DNA of 40,149 nt from Sphingopyxis granuli NBRC 100800 (GTDB lineage Bacteria; Pseudomonadota; Alphaproteobacteria; Sphingomonadales; Sphingomonadaceae), in NCBI RefSeq assembly GCF_001591045.1, contig NZ_BCUA01000033.1, positions 1 to 40,149 on the forward strand, in the 5' to 3' direction. The first letter of the stretch is position 1; each line of letters opens with the position of its first letter. The notes under the pieces are model-generated. The model was given only the letters and a program-made list of their open reading frames with translations, ran no database searches and was not told the DNA's origin. Shown here piece by piece: positions 17,229-24,903 of this stretch. Both the position numbers and the translations under genes were made by a program.

Positions 17229-18388
17229 CACATATCTGCCTCGCGGCGTTTTACATCGACGGTTTCGGATATCAGGAGAATATCCTGCCGCGGATCCACA
17301 GGAAGATGGGGCACGAGGTAATGATCGTCGCCTCGACCGAGACCTATCTTGATCGCACGCGGCTGGGCTATGTCGAACCGTCGAGCTATATCAACGAAGA
17401 TGGTGTGCCGGTGCATCGGTTGCCCTACGCCTCGTGGATACCGAAGCGACTTCAGGCCAAGGTCCGCGCCTATAAGGGCGTTGAACGGTTGCTGGAGGAG
17501 TTCAGGCCCGACCTGATTTTCGTCCACGACGTCCAGTTCTGGGATTTCCTGGCCATCCGCCGCTATGTGCTCCGGCGCCCGACGCCGGTCTATGCCGATT
17601 GCCACACTGACTATGTGAACAGCGCACGCGGTTTCGTATCGCGCCACATACTGCACGGCCTTTTCTATCGAGCTATCTTGCGCCGCGTGTCGCCGATCGT
17701 GCAGCGTTTTCTGCCGACCCTGCCGGTGCGCGGCGATTTCCTGCACGAAGTGTATGGGTTGGACCGCGCCAAGATGGAACTGCTTCCCTTCGGCGTCGAT
17801 GATACGCAGACCGAAGGGCTCGATCGCGAGCAGGTCCGGCGCGAGGCGCGCGCCGAATGGGGCGTCCCCGACGACGCATTGCTGTTCGTAACCGGAGGCA
17901 AGCTCGACCTCAGGAAGAATATTCACACATTGATCGATCGTTTCTCGCGGGCAAAGCGCGAGGGCGAACTCGGCGATGCCCACCTTCTCGTTTTTGGCCA
18001 GGCGACGCCGGAGGTGCAGGCCGAACTCGACGCCATCGATATCCACGAGCATGTGCATATGCTGGGCTGGACCCCGGCGAATGAGATTTACCGCGCCTTT
18101 TGGGCGGCGGATTTCGCACTGTTTCCCGGGACGCACTCGGTCTTGTGGGAAGAGGCGATCGGCCACGGGCTCGGCGCCGTCTTCCATCACTGGCGCGGAA
18201 TGGACCATCTCGATCTCGGCGGCAATGCACGCATCATTCAGGAGGCCGCTCCTGAAGCGCTCGACCGGCTGCTCCGCGAACTGGTCGCGAATGATGGTGC
18301 CGAGATCAGGCGCATGAATAGCGTCGCCGCCGAAAAGGGGTCGCGCGTTTTCTCATTTAGCGCAATTGCTGCCAAGGCGATCGCATAG
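17219..18388 (+). CDS. GT4-type glycosyltransferase
   Basis: 389 aa with a GT-B fold of two Rossmann domains. The N-terminal acceptor domain begins [20 protein letters not shown] and contains [25 protein letters not shown] Rossmann strands. The C-terminal donor domain starts about residue 220 with [20 protein letters not shown], the usual 'G-l---Kn---li-a' of GT4. Then come [33 protein letters not shown] and [18 protein letters not shown], the EX7E-like region (Glu-Glu) of retaining GT-B enzymes. It adds one sugar to the lipid-linked repeat unit on the cytoplasmic face. Starts within the acyltransferase 3' end, so coupled translation is likely. Donor sugar unknown. Confidence 0.88.
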   Translation: MRIAHICLAAFYIDGFGYQENILPRIHRKMGHEVMIVASTETYLDRTRLGYVEPSSYINEDGVPVHRLPYASWIPKRLQAKVRAYKGVERLLEEFRPDLIFVHDVQFWDFLAIRRYVLRRPTPVYADCHTDYVNSARGFVSRHILHGLFYRAILRRVSPIVQRFLPTLPVRGDFLHEVYGLDRAKMELLPFGVDDTQTEGLDREQVRREARAEWGVPDDALLFVTGGKLDLRKNIHTLIDRFSRAKREGELGDAHLLVFGQATPEVQAELDAIDIHEHVHMLGWTPANEIYRAFWAADFALFPGTHSVLWEEAIGHGLGAVFHHWRGMDHLDLGGNARIIQEAAPEALDRLLRELVANDGAEIRRMNSVAAEKGSRVFSFSAIAAKAIA

Positions 18389-18511
18389 CGGCGGGTGCGT
18401 TGCTGTACGCAAAATGCGGCCATGGGGCTTTACGAGGAAATCGAGTCAGAGTAAGCGTTCAAACATGAACGAAGCCGATGACCTTCCTGCCGGACTCGCC
18501 GCAAGGCGACC

Positions 18512-18898
18512 GTGGCGCGGTGGGCGCGCGCCCGCGTGACCAATCGGAAGAGCATCAATCGGCACGAAGATGTGCACTTCCGCGCCCTCAGGATGCTGGA
18601 GGCCAATCCGCAGATCAGCCAGCGTGAACTCGCGCGCGCGCTGGGCGTCAGCCTGGGCGGGATCAACTATTGCCTGAATGCACTTGCGGAAAAGGGGCAT
18701 GTCAAGATCGCGAACTTCCGCTCGTCGCAGAACAAGATCGGCTATATTTATGAGCTGACGCCGGAAGGCATCGCGCACCGGGCCGTGCTCGCGTCTCGCT
18801 TCATCAAGCGGAAAATGGCCGAATATGAAGCGCTGAAGGCAGAAATCGAAAGCTTGCAAGCCGACATGGGCGCGAACGCGCCGGTCGAGGACGGTTGA
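18512..18898 (+). CDS. EPS-associated MarR-type winged-helix regulator
   Basis: About 100-128 aa. The winged helix covers FRALRMLEANPQISQRELAR, LGVSLGGINYCLNALAEKG (recognition helix) and the wing HVKIANFRSSQNKIGYIYEL. A C-terminal helix RFIKRKMAEYEALKAEIESL follows, likely a dimerising coiled coil. This pattern (LGVSLGGINYCL, NFRxSxNKxGY, RKMAEYEALKAEI) is the hallmark of the 'EPS-associated transcriptional regulator, MarR family' found almost only within exopolysaccharide loci. The start is uncertain: GTG 18512 (AAGG nearby) or GTG 18536 are possible; homologues begin near the HEDVHF region. It has its own spacer on both sides, so it may be separately expressed. Target promoter unknown. Confidence 0.9.
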   Translation: MARWARARVTNRKSINRHEDVHFRALRMLEANPQISQRELARALGVSLGGINYCLNALAEKGHVKIANFRSSQNKIGYIYELTPEGIAHRAVLASRFIKRKMAEYEALKAEIESLQADMGANAPVEDG

Positions 18899-18983
18899 GG
18901 CGAGGCGGAAAACCGCGGCGGTAAATCCGCAAAGCTTGCGCCCTTGATGCAGGCAATAATCCGAGAAACGAGAGGATAAAATC

Positions 18984-19853
18984 GTGCACAGCAATATTGA
19001 GGTCATCGGCGAAGGCGAAGTGGTCGTTGGCAGGAACGTGTCGATCGCGCCGGGCGTCAAGATCGTCTTTCACAAACCGGCGCGTGTAGAGATCGGCGAC
19101 TATTGCGCGATCGGAGCAGGCGTCAAATTCATCGTGAACGGCGGCGCTGTGAGCCTCGGCGACTGGACGACATTGCACGACGATTGCCTGGTGCTGTCGA
19201 CGCATGGGGTCGCCATCGGTCAGCATGGCTGGTTCGGGCAAAACACCGTCCTCGATGGCAGCGGGGGCCTGACCATCGGCAACGGCGTTCGCGTCGGCAT
19301 GTATTCGCAAATATGGTCGCATGTCGCGGCCGGGGAGCGCATCGAGGGCTGCACGCTCTATGGCGAACGGCCGGTAGCAATCGAAGACGATGTGTGGCTC
19401 GTTGGATCGTGCATCGTTGCGTCGGGGGTCACGATCGGACGTCGGACGGTGGCGTTGATCGGATCGAATATCACCCGGTCCTGGCCTGCCGAAGTGGTGC
19501 TGGCCGGATCGCCCGCCGCCCAAAAGGAGACATTGTCCTTCTACAAGAACGTAACGCCGGACGAGAAGTGGGACATGCTGAACGGATGGCTGCGCGACCT
19601 GGAAACAGAACTGGGTATCGAAAAGCTGTCCGACGCGGATGGCACGCTCGCCTATCGCTCGCAGAATGGGGACGCGGCCGAGGTCATTGTCTTTGTCGCG
19701 GATGATGCCCGCCAGCAGGCCGTCACGGAACGTTTCAGCGGGGCGACCATCTGTAACATCGACACCAAGGCGTATGAGAAGCGGTTCACGCGCATCGAAC
19801 AGCGCGTGTTGAAAGCCTTGTCGAACAACAAGGTTCGGTTCCTCTCGGCGTGA
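18984..19853 (+). CDS. Hexapeptide-repeat acyltransferase with C-terminal extension
   Basis: 289 aa from GTG 18984, with GAGGA at 18971-18975 upstream. Residues about 5-175 are left-handed beta-helix coils (VGRNVSIAPGVKIVF, IGDYCAIGAGVKFIV, IGQHGWFGQNTVLDG, IGNGVRVGMYSQIWSH, IEDDVWLVGSCIVASGVTIG), ending AEVVLAGSPAAQKE, the acetyltransferase signature. From about 180 on there is a separate mixed alpha/beta part (WDMLNGWLRDLETELG; AEVIVFVADDARQQAV; KRFTRIEQRVLKAL) that I do not recognise; it may be a substrate or partner-binding domain. Directly upstream of two aminotransferases, so it may N-acylate their amino-sugar product. Acceptor is inference. Confidence 0.83.
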   Translation: MHSNIEVIGEGEVVVGRNVSIAPGVKIVFHKPARVEIGDYCAIGAGVKFIVNGGAVSLGDWTTLHDDCLVLSTHGVAIGQHGWFGQNTVLDGSGGLTIGNGVRVGMYSQIWSHVAAGERIEGCTLYGERPVAIEDDVWLVGSCIVASGVTIGRRTVALIGSNITRSWPAEVVLAGSPAAQKETLSFYKNVTPDEKWDMLNGWLRDLETELGIEKLSDADGTLAYRSQNGDAAEVIVFVADDARQQAVTERFSGATICNIDTKAYEKRFTRIEQRVLKALSNNKVRFLSA

Positions 19854-19902
19854 CCCCGTCGGCGCACACCGTGTCGATTGGCTGCTGGAAAGCGGATATT
19901 CT

Positions 19903-21000
19903 ATGACTTTGTCGCCTCTCCCCCTCGTCAAGGTCGCGATGCCGCCGCGGGAACGGCTGATGCCGGCGCTCGAAGAGGTGCTGTACAGCGGCATGATCGG
20001 CGAGGGCGAAGCCGTCTATGACTTCGAGCGCCGCTTCTGCGCGCAATTCGGCCTGCCGGTGGCGCTCGCGACGAGCAGCGGCACGGGCTCCCTGCATGTT
20101 GCCTTGTTGCTTGCCGGTGCCGGGCCGGAGCGAGAGGTCATCACGACCTCGATGACCGCCGAGCCGACCAATACGGTCATCATGCAGACGGGCGCGACGC
20201 CGGTATTCGCCGATGTCGATCCCGATACGGGCAATCTGTCGCCGGACGCCATCCGTGCCGCGATCTCCGAACGCACCGCGGCGATCTGTGTGGTGCATTA
20301 TGCGGGCTACCCCGCCGACCTCGCCGCGTTGCGGTCCATAGCCGACGCGCATGGTATCGCGCTGGTCGAAGATTGCGCGCACGCGCTCGGTGCGCGTTAC
20401 GCCGGCAAGCCGATCGGAACGATCGGTGATTCAGCGATATTTTCGCTGCAGGCGATCAAGCATATGACCACGGTCGATGGCGGCATCCTCGCGCTGCGCG
20501 ACGCTGATCAGACTTTGCTGGCGAAACAGTTCCGCTGGTTCGGACTGACCAAGGGCGTGCCGCGCACCGAAGTCGACCTGAAGCGCCCGGGCTTTAAATA
20601 TAATATGAGCAATGTCACCGCGACGATCGGCCTGGCGCAGTTGGAGCATATCGACAGCCTTATCGCCCGCCACCGCGACAACGGGCGGTTTTTCGACCGT
20701 GAGCTTGCGGGGATCGCAGGCCTTCGTCCGGCCCCCGTCGCGACCGATGCCGATCCGAGCTATTGGCTATACACGCTGCTCGCGGACAATTCGGACGAGG
20801 TCGAGCGTTGCCTTGGCGCCATCGGCGTGAACGCGTCGAAGCTACACCGCCCGAACCATCTTCACTCGGCTTTCGCACCTTTCGCCGGGCCGCTACCGGG
20901 GCTGGAGCGCTTCTACGACCGGTTGATTCACATTCCCTGCGGCTGGTGGGTCGATGATGAGGATCGGCAGCGGATCGTCGATGCCCTGGCGAAAGGATAG
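19903..21000 (+). CDS. DegT/DnrJ/EryC1/StrS sugar aminotransferase
   Basis: A PLP-dependent nucleotide-sugar aminotransferase, 365 aa, fold type I. The catalytic lysine is Lys186 in FSLQAIKHMTTVDGG. The pyridine-nitrogen Asp is Asp157 in LVEDCAHALGARY. Other family marks: ATSSGTGSLHVALLLAG near residue 57, VHYAGYPADLAALRSIADAH, and the C-terminal SKLHRPNHLHSAF and IPCGWWVDDED. Substrate is a keto-sugar nucleotide, perhaps the 4-keto product of the dehydratase at 22181 or a 3-keto uronic acid. It is followed 2 bases later by a paralogue sharing the SKLHxPNH and GWW motifs, which lacks the lysine. Complete and probably active. Confidence 0.92.
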   Translation: MTLSPLPLVKVAMPPRERLMPALEEVLYSGMIGEGEAVYDFERRFCAQFGLPVALATSSGTGSLHVALLLAGAGPEREVITTSMTAEPTNTVIMQTGATPVFADVDPDTGNLSPDAIRAAISERTAAICVVHYAGYPADLAALRSIADAHGIALVEDCAHALGARYAGKPIGTIGDSAIFSLQAIKHMTTVDGGILALRDADQTLLAKQFRWFGLTKGVPRTEVDLKRPGFKYNMSNVTATIGLAQLEHIDSLIARHRDNGRFFDRELAGIAGLRPAPVATDADPSYWLYTLLADNSDEVERCLGAIGVNASKLHRPNHLHSAFAPFAGPLPGLERFYDRLIHIPCGWWVDDEDRQRIVDALAKG

Positions 21001-21002
21001 AA

Positions 21003-22118
21003 ATGGCCATTCCGCTCTTCGACTGCCGCGTTGATGAAGCCGCGATCGCCGCAATGACGCCGGTGCTGGCGTCGGGCCAGCTTGCATCGGGCGCGCATGT
21101 CGGGGCGCTGGAGAGTGATTTGTCGGCGCGCCTGTCGGGGCGTCCGGTGGTGGCGCTCAGCGATATGACACAGGCGATCGAACTGGCGCTGCGTCTGGCC
21201 GGCATCGGTCCGGGCGACGAAGTGCTGACGCTCTCCTACAATTGCATGTCGTCGAACAGCGCGATCCGCAACGTCGGCGCGTCGGCCGTCTGGGTGGATA
21301 TCGATCCGGCGACGGCGACGATGGATGTCGGCCACGCCCGATCGCAGATCACGCCGGCGACGCGCGCCATCATCGTCTACCATGTCGCCGGTTATCCGGC
21401 CGACGCAGCGGCGCTTCGCGCGCTGTCCGACGAGGCGGGGCTGGTGCTGATCGAGGATGCCAACGCTGCACTCGGCGCCAGCCTTCCCGATGGCCGCGCC
21501 GTAGGGACGATCGGCGATTTTGCGATCTTTTCCTTTTATGCCAGTCGTCAGGTCAATGCGATCGAAGGCGCCGCGTTGCTGTGCCGGGACGAGGAGGATG
21601 CGGCGAGGGCACGACGCCTCCGCCGCTTCGGGATCGACCAGGGCCGCTTTCGCGATCCGCTGGGCGAGATCGACCCGCGGGCCGACATTGCGGAAATCGG
21701 GCTTGCGGCGACCCTGCCCAACGTCAACGCGGCGTTGGCGCGCCATAATCTCGAGCTGCTCGATGCACGGCAGCATAGCGTTCGTGCCAATGCCGCGGTG
21801 ATGACGACGGCACTCGAACACATCGCGGGTGTCGAGGCCGTTCGGCCGTTGACGGGAACCTTCCCGGCTTTCTGGGGACTGCTGCTGCTTTGTGACGAGC
21901 GCGATGATCTGCTGGCGACCCTGAAGGAGAAGGGTATCGGCAGCTCCAAGCTGCATCAGCCAAATCATGTCTATTCGGGCTTTGGCAGCCGGGCGGCCGC
22001 CTTGCCGGGAACCGACATGTTCATCGATCGCATCCTTGCGATTCCTGTCGGCTGGTGGATAGGGGCGGCCGAACGGCAGCAGATTGTGGATACGATAGCG
22101 GGCGCGTTGCGGAAATGA
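21003..22118 (+). CDS. DegT-family aminotransferase homologue lacking the PLP lysine
   Basis: 371 aa with the same fold and many motifs as its upstream neighbour: ALSDMTQAIELALRLAGIG, VYHVAGYPADAAALRALSDE, IEDANAALGASL (Asp152 kept), SKLHQPNHVYSGFG and IPVGWWIGAAER. At the catalytic position the sequence reads IFSFYASRQVNAIEGA: Arg182 (codon CGT, 21546-21548) replaces lysine. No frameshift or stop is seen, so the protein is maintained. Without a Schiff-base lysine it should not transaminate by itself. It may be a regulatory or structural partner of the upstream enzyme, or a PMP enzyme like ColD/E1 (which use His). Starts 3 bases after the previous stop, with AAGGATAG upstream. Confidence 0.88.
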   Translation: MAIPLFDCRVDEAAIAAMTPVLASGQLASGAHVGALESDLSARLSGRPVVALSDMTQAIELALRLAGIGPGDEVLTLSYNCMSSNSAIRNVGASAVWVDIDPATATMDVGHARSQITPATRAIIVYHVAGYPADAAALRALSDEAGLVLIEDANAALGASLPDGRAVGTIGDFAIFSFYASRQVNAIEGAALLCRDEEDAARARRLRRFGIDQGRFRDPLGEIDPRADIAEIGLAATLPNVNAALARHNLELLDARQHSVRANAAVMTTALEHIAGVEAVRPLTGTFPAFWGLLLLCDERDDLLATLKEKGIGSSKLHQPNHVYSGFGSRAAALPGTDMFIDRILAIPVGWWIGAAERQQIVDTIAGALRK

Positions 22119-22180
22119 CTACGCTAAGGCAACGCGGAGCCTTGCTGTAAGCAAGACGATAGTACGAGTACGGAGTTTTC

Positions 22181-23194
22181 ATGTTCAAAGATAAGACGTT
22201 GATGATCACCGGCGGAACGGGCTCGTTCGGCAAGACCGTATTGAGCCGCTTCCTTGCGACCGACGTCGCGCGGATCGTGATCTTCAGCCGCGACGAGAAG
22301 AAACAGGAAGACCTCCGCATCAAGCTGCGCAGCAGCAAGGTGTCGTTCGTGCTGGGCGACGTGCGCGATTTCGATTCGGTCAACAATGCGATGCACGGCG
22401 TCGATTATGTGTTTCATGCCGCCGCCTTGAAGCAGGTGCCGTCGTGCGAATTCTATCCGATGGAAGCCGTCCGCACTAATATCGTCGGGACGGAGAATGT
22501 CGCGCGCGCGGCGATTGCGAACAAGGTCAAGCGCCTGGTGCTGCTGAGCACTGACAAGGCGGTTTATCCGATCAACGCGATGGGGATTTCCAAAGCGATG
22601 GCGGAGAAGATTCTGATCGCGCGGGCGCTCGCGTCGCCGCCGGGCGGACCCGTGATGTGCGCGACCCGCTACGGCAATGTCATGGCATCGCGAGGGTCGG
22701 TAATTCCGTTGTTCATCGAGAAGATCAAGGCGGGGATGCCGCTGCGCGTCACCGACACGCGCATGACCCGTTTCATGATGTCGCTCGATGAATCGGTCGA
22801 TCTGGTTCTGCACGCGTTCGAGAATGGCGGCCAAGGCGATATCTTCGTGCAGAAGGCGCCGGCCTGCAGCCTCGAGAATCTGAGCGCGGCGCTCAAGACA
22901 CTCTTCAATTCCGATGCACCCATCGAGATCATGGGCACGCGGCACGGCGAAAAGCTCTACGAAACGCTGGTGTCGCGCGAAGAGATGGCCAAGGCGGACG
23001 ATATGGGCCGCTATTATCGGATCCCCGCTGACAATCGCGACCTCAACTACGAACTTTTCATCAGCGAAGGGAATGTCGAGGCCAATGTGGTCGAAGATTA
23101 TACCTCGCACAACACGCAGCAACTGTCGGTCGAAGAGACGATGACGCTCATGCGATCGCTGGCCTATGTGCGCCAGGAACTGGGTGAAGAGTGA
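22181..23194 (+). CDS. UDP-N-acetylglucosamine 4,6-dehydratase (CapE/WbjB/PseB type)
   Basis: 337 aa from ATG 22181 with GGAG 5-6 bases upstream. Motifs: LMITGGTGSFGKTVLSRFL (NADP binding), FSRDEKKQEDLR, VFHAAALKQVPSCEF, NIVGTENVARAAI, LLSTDKAVYPINAMGISKAMAEK (catalytic region; Met-Lys form), CATRYGNVMASRGSVIPLF, TDTRMTRFMMSL and TRHGEKLYETLV. This is the soluble inverting 4,6-dehydratase branch that forms UDP-2-acetamido-2,6-dideoxy-beta-L-arabino-4-hexulose. CapF/CapG-type partners for FucNAc were not seen, but the adjacent aminotransferase could add a 4-amino group as PseC does. A small hairpin (22141-22155) lies in the spacer upstream. Confidence 0.92.
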   Translation: MFKDKTLMITGGTGSFGKTVLSRFLATDVARIVIFSRDEKKQEDLRIKLRSSKVSFVLGDVRDFDSVNNAMHGVDYVFHAAALKQVPSCEFYPMEAVRTNIVGTENVARAAIANKVKRLVLLSTDKAVYPINAMGISKAMAEKILIARALASPPGGPVMCATRYGNVMASRGSVIPLFIEKIKAGMPLRVTDTRMTRFMMSLDESVDLVLHAFENGGQGDIFVQKAPACSLENLSAALKTLFNSDAPIEIMGTRHGEKLYETLVSREEMAKADDMGRYYRIPADNRDLNYELFISEGNVEANVVEDYTSHNTQQLSVEETMTLMRSLAYVRQELGEE

Positions 23195-23207
23195 TCGAGG
23201 CCGCACC

Positions 23208-24380
23208 GTGAAGGAAGGTTCCACACCCGCCACCGATAGCGGGCTCCTGTTGTCGATCGCCATTCCGACCAAGAACCGTCAGCCCTATCTGATCAACCTG
23301 GTCGATGAATTGCTGCGGTCGGACCGGCAGGATTTCGAAATCGTCCTGCAGGACAATTCGGACGATGACCAGCTGTTCGCCTATGTGGCTGGGCTTGATG
23401 ACGCGCGCGTTCACTACGCCTATGTCGGCGAGTGGATTTCGGTGGTCGACAATTGCGACGCCGCCGTCCGCCGCTGTTCGGGCGACTATGTCTGCATGCT
23501 GGGCGACGACGACGGCGTCATGCTGGACGAGGCGCTGGAGGAAATGGCGGCGGCCAAGCGGGAGGGCGCGGATGCCGTCATGGGGCCGGTGCTGCTTTAT
23601 ACTTGGCCCGACATCACCCATCGCAACATCAGCGGTCTCGGCGGCAAGCTTTACCGACGTCCCCTCTTCGGCCTGCGAAGGAACGCGGACCCGCTCGCGG
23701 ACGCGCGCCGCGTCGTAGCGCGAAGCGGCGCCATGGGGCTGGAAGGCTTGCCCTGCGTCTATCAGGGGTTCGTCGGCCGCGCGGTTCTCGATGAGGTTGC
23801 CGCGCGGACCGGAAGCTGTTTTCCCGGCGCGAGCCCCGATATGGCAAATGCGATCGGCATCGCTAGCTTCGTCAAGCAATGCCGTTGGGTCGATCGGCCG
23901 CTCGTGATTGCCGGGCATAGCCGGAGCAGCGGCGCGGGACGGGGGACGATGCGCGAACATCGCGGCTCGATTGCCGAGCAGCGTCACCTGCCGGCCGACA
24001 CCGTGCAGACATGGCACCCGCAGATTCCCTTCTTTTGGTCGGGGCCGACCATTTATGCCCAATCGCTCCGCACTGCGATCGATCGAACGGGAACGGGCGC
24101 GGCGCTCGGCGTCCCGGGGGACGCGTGCCTTTACAGCGCCTGCTTCATCTTCGAGCGGTCGTACGCGACGGATATACGCGCTGCGATGGGCAATTCCCGC
24201 GAGGGGATCGTGACGCTGATTCCGAAGATGATCTATTATGCGCTGGTCATCACGGCCAAGCGCGCGGTGCAGTTCAAGAACAACATGTTCGTCCGCTTCT
24301 TTCCCGACAAGGCTGCTATCGAAGCGGCCTCGATCGCCGAGGCGATCGTTGCGGTCCGAATGCAGCGGCGTTGGCGTTAG
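23208..24380 (+). CDS. GT2-family glycosyltransferase
   Basis: About 390 aa from GTG 23208, which has GAGG 7 bases upstream; an earlier in-frame start inside the previous gene is unlikely. The GT-A domain opens LLLSIAIPTKNRQPYLINLV and contains the nucleotide-binding DNSDDDQLF and the metal-binding DDD in VCMLGDDDGVMLDEAL (about residue 100). The rest is a variable acceptor region with WISVVDNCDAAVRR and a C-terminal helical segment (MIYYALVITAKRAVQFKNNM) that may lie against the membrane. It likely adds one sugar in the repeat unit by inversion. Follows the dehydratase closely, in the same operon. Donor and linkage cannot be told from sequence. Confidence 0.87.
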   Translation: MKEGSTPATDSGLLLSIAIPTKNRQPYLINLVDELLRSDRQDFEIVLQDNSDDDQLFAYVAGLDDARVHYAYVGEWISVVDNCDAAVRRCSGDYVCMLGDDDGVMLDEALEEMAAAKREGADAVMGPVLLYTWPDITHRNISGLGGKLYRRPLFGLRRNADPLADARRVVARSGAMGLEGLPCVYQGFVGRAVLDEVAARTGSCFPGASPDMANAIGIASFVKQCRWVDRPLVIAGHSRSSGAGRGTMREHRGSIAEQRHLPADTVQTWHPQIPFFWSGPTIYAQSLRTAIDRTGTGAALGVPGDACLYSACFIFERSYATDIRAAMGNSREGIVTLIPKMIYYALVITAKRAVQFKNNMFVRFFPDKAAIEAASIAEAIVAVRMQRRWR

Positions 24381-24390
24381 GGAGGGGCCA

Positions 24391-24903
24391 ATGGGAAAGG
24401 TCGGGTTAGCGCTGCAATCGCTATTCCGCGAGTTCATCCTGCTTTTGCCCGATGAATTCAGCAAGTTTCGCGTCCGCTATTATAACCGCCACGGCTGCCG
24501 GATCAGCCGGGGCGCGTCGCTGTCGCCCAATGTTCGGGTGCGCGGCCTCCTGGAGATGGGCGCGGGCAGTTCGATCGCCCAGAACGGATCGATCGGCGGT
24601 TGGGGAGCGGGGGTCTTCATCGGTGAAAATGTGATGATCGCACCGAATGTGGTGATCGTGGCTTTCGATCATGGCACGGCCCGCACCGACATCCCGATGG
24701 CGCAGCAGGAGAATGTCGAGGCGCCGGTTCATATCGAGGACGACGTCTGGATCTCTGCCAACGTCACCATCGGTAAGGGGGTCCGGATCGGCAAGGGATC
24801 GATCATCGGAGCGAACAGTTATGTGAACCGGGACATCGCGCCCTATAGTATCGCCGCAGGCGTCCCGGCCAAGGTGATCAAAAGCCGGCGCGGCGATGCA
24901 TAG
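24391..24903 (+). CDS. Hexapeptide acyltransferase (WbbJ/NodL-like)
   Basis: 170 aa from ATG 24391, with a strong GGAGG 5 bases upstream; a longer in-frame reading upstream is a shadow of the glycosyltransferase gene. Hexapeptide coils: ISRGASLSPNVRVRGLLEMG, IGENVMIAPNVVIVAFDHG, IEDDVWISANVTIGKGVRIG, KGSIIGANSYVNRDIAPYS and IAAGVPAKVIKSRR, the standard O- or N-acetyltransferase end. The DHG motif with its His is the usual catalytic histidine region of the WbbJ group. It probably O-acetylates the glycan or N-acetylates an amino sugar. It overlaps the flippase gene by 8 bases. Confidence 0.87.
   Translation: MGKVGLALQSLFREFILLLPDEFSKFRVRYYNRHGCRISRGASLSPNVRVRGLLEMGAGSSIAQNGSIGGWGAGVFIGENVMIAPNVVIVAFDHGTARTDIPMAQQENVEAPVHIEDDVWISANVTIGKGVRIGKGSIIGANSYVNRDIAPYSIAAGVPAKVIKSRRGDA

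Noticed and set aside
18465..18538. Short ORF of 24 codons upstream of the MarR-type regulator (MNEADDLPAG...)
   Set aside because: It has no clear ribosome-binding site or motif. It overlaps the regulator start in another frame; a leader peptide cannot be shown.
22141..22155. Hairpin CTTGCT-GTA-AGCAAG between aminotransferase and dehydratase genes
   Set aside because: Only a 6-bp stem with a 3-base loop and no following T-run; too weak to call a terminator, though it could be an operon-internal feature.
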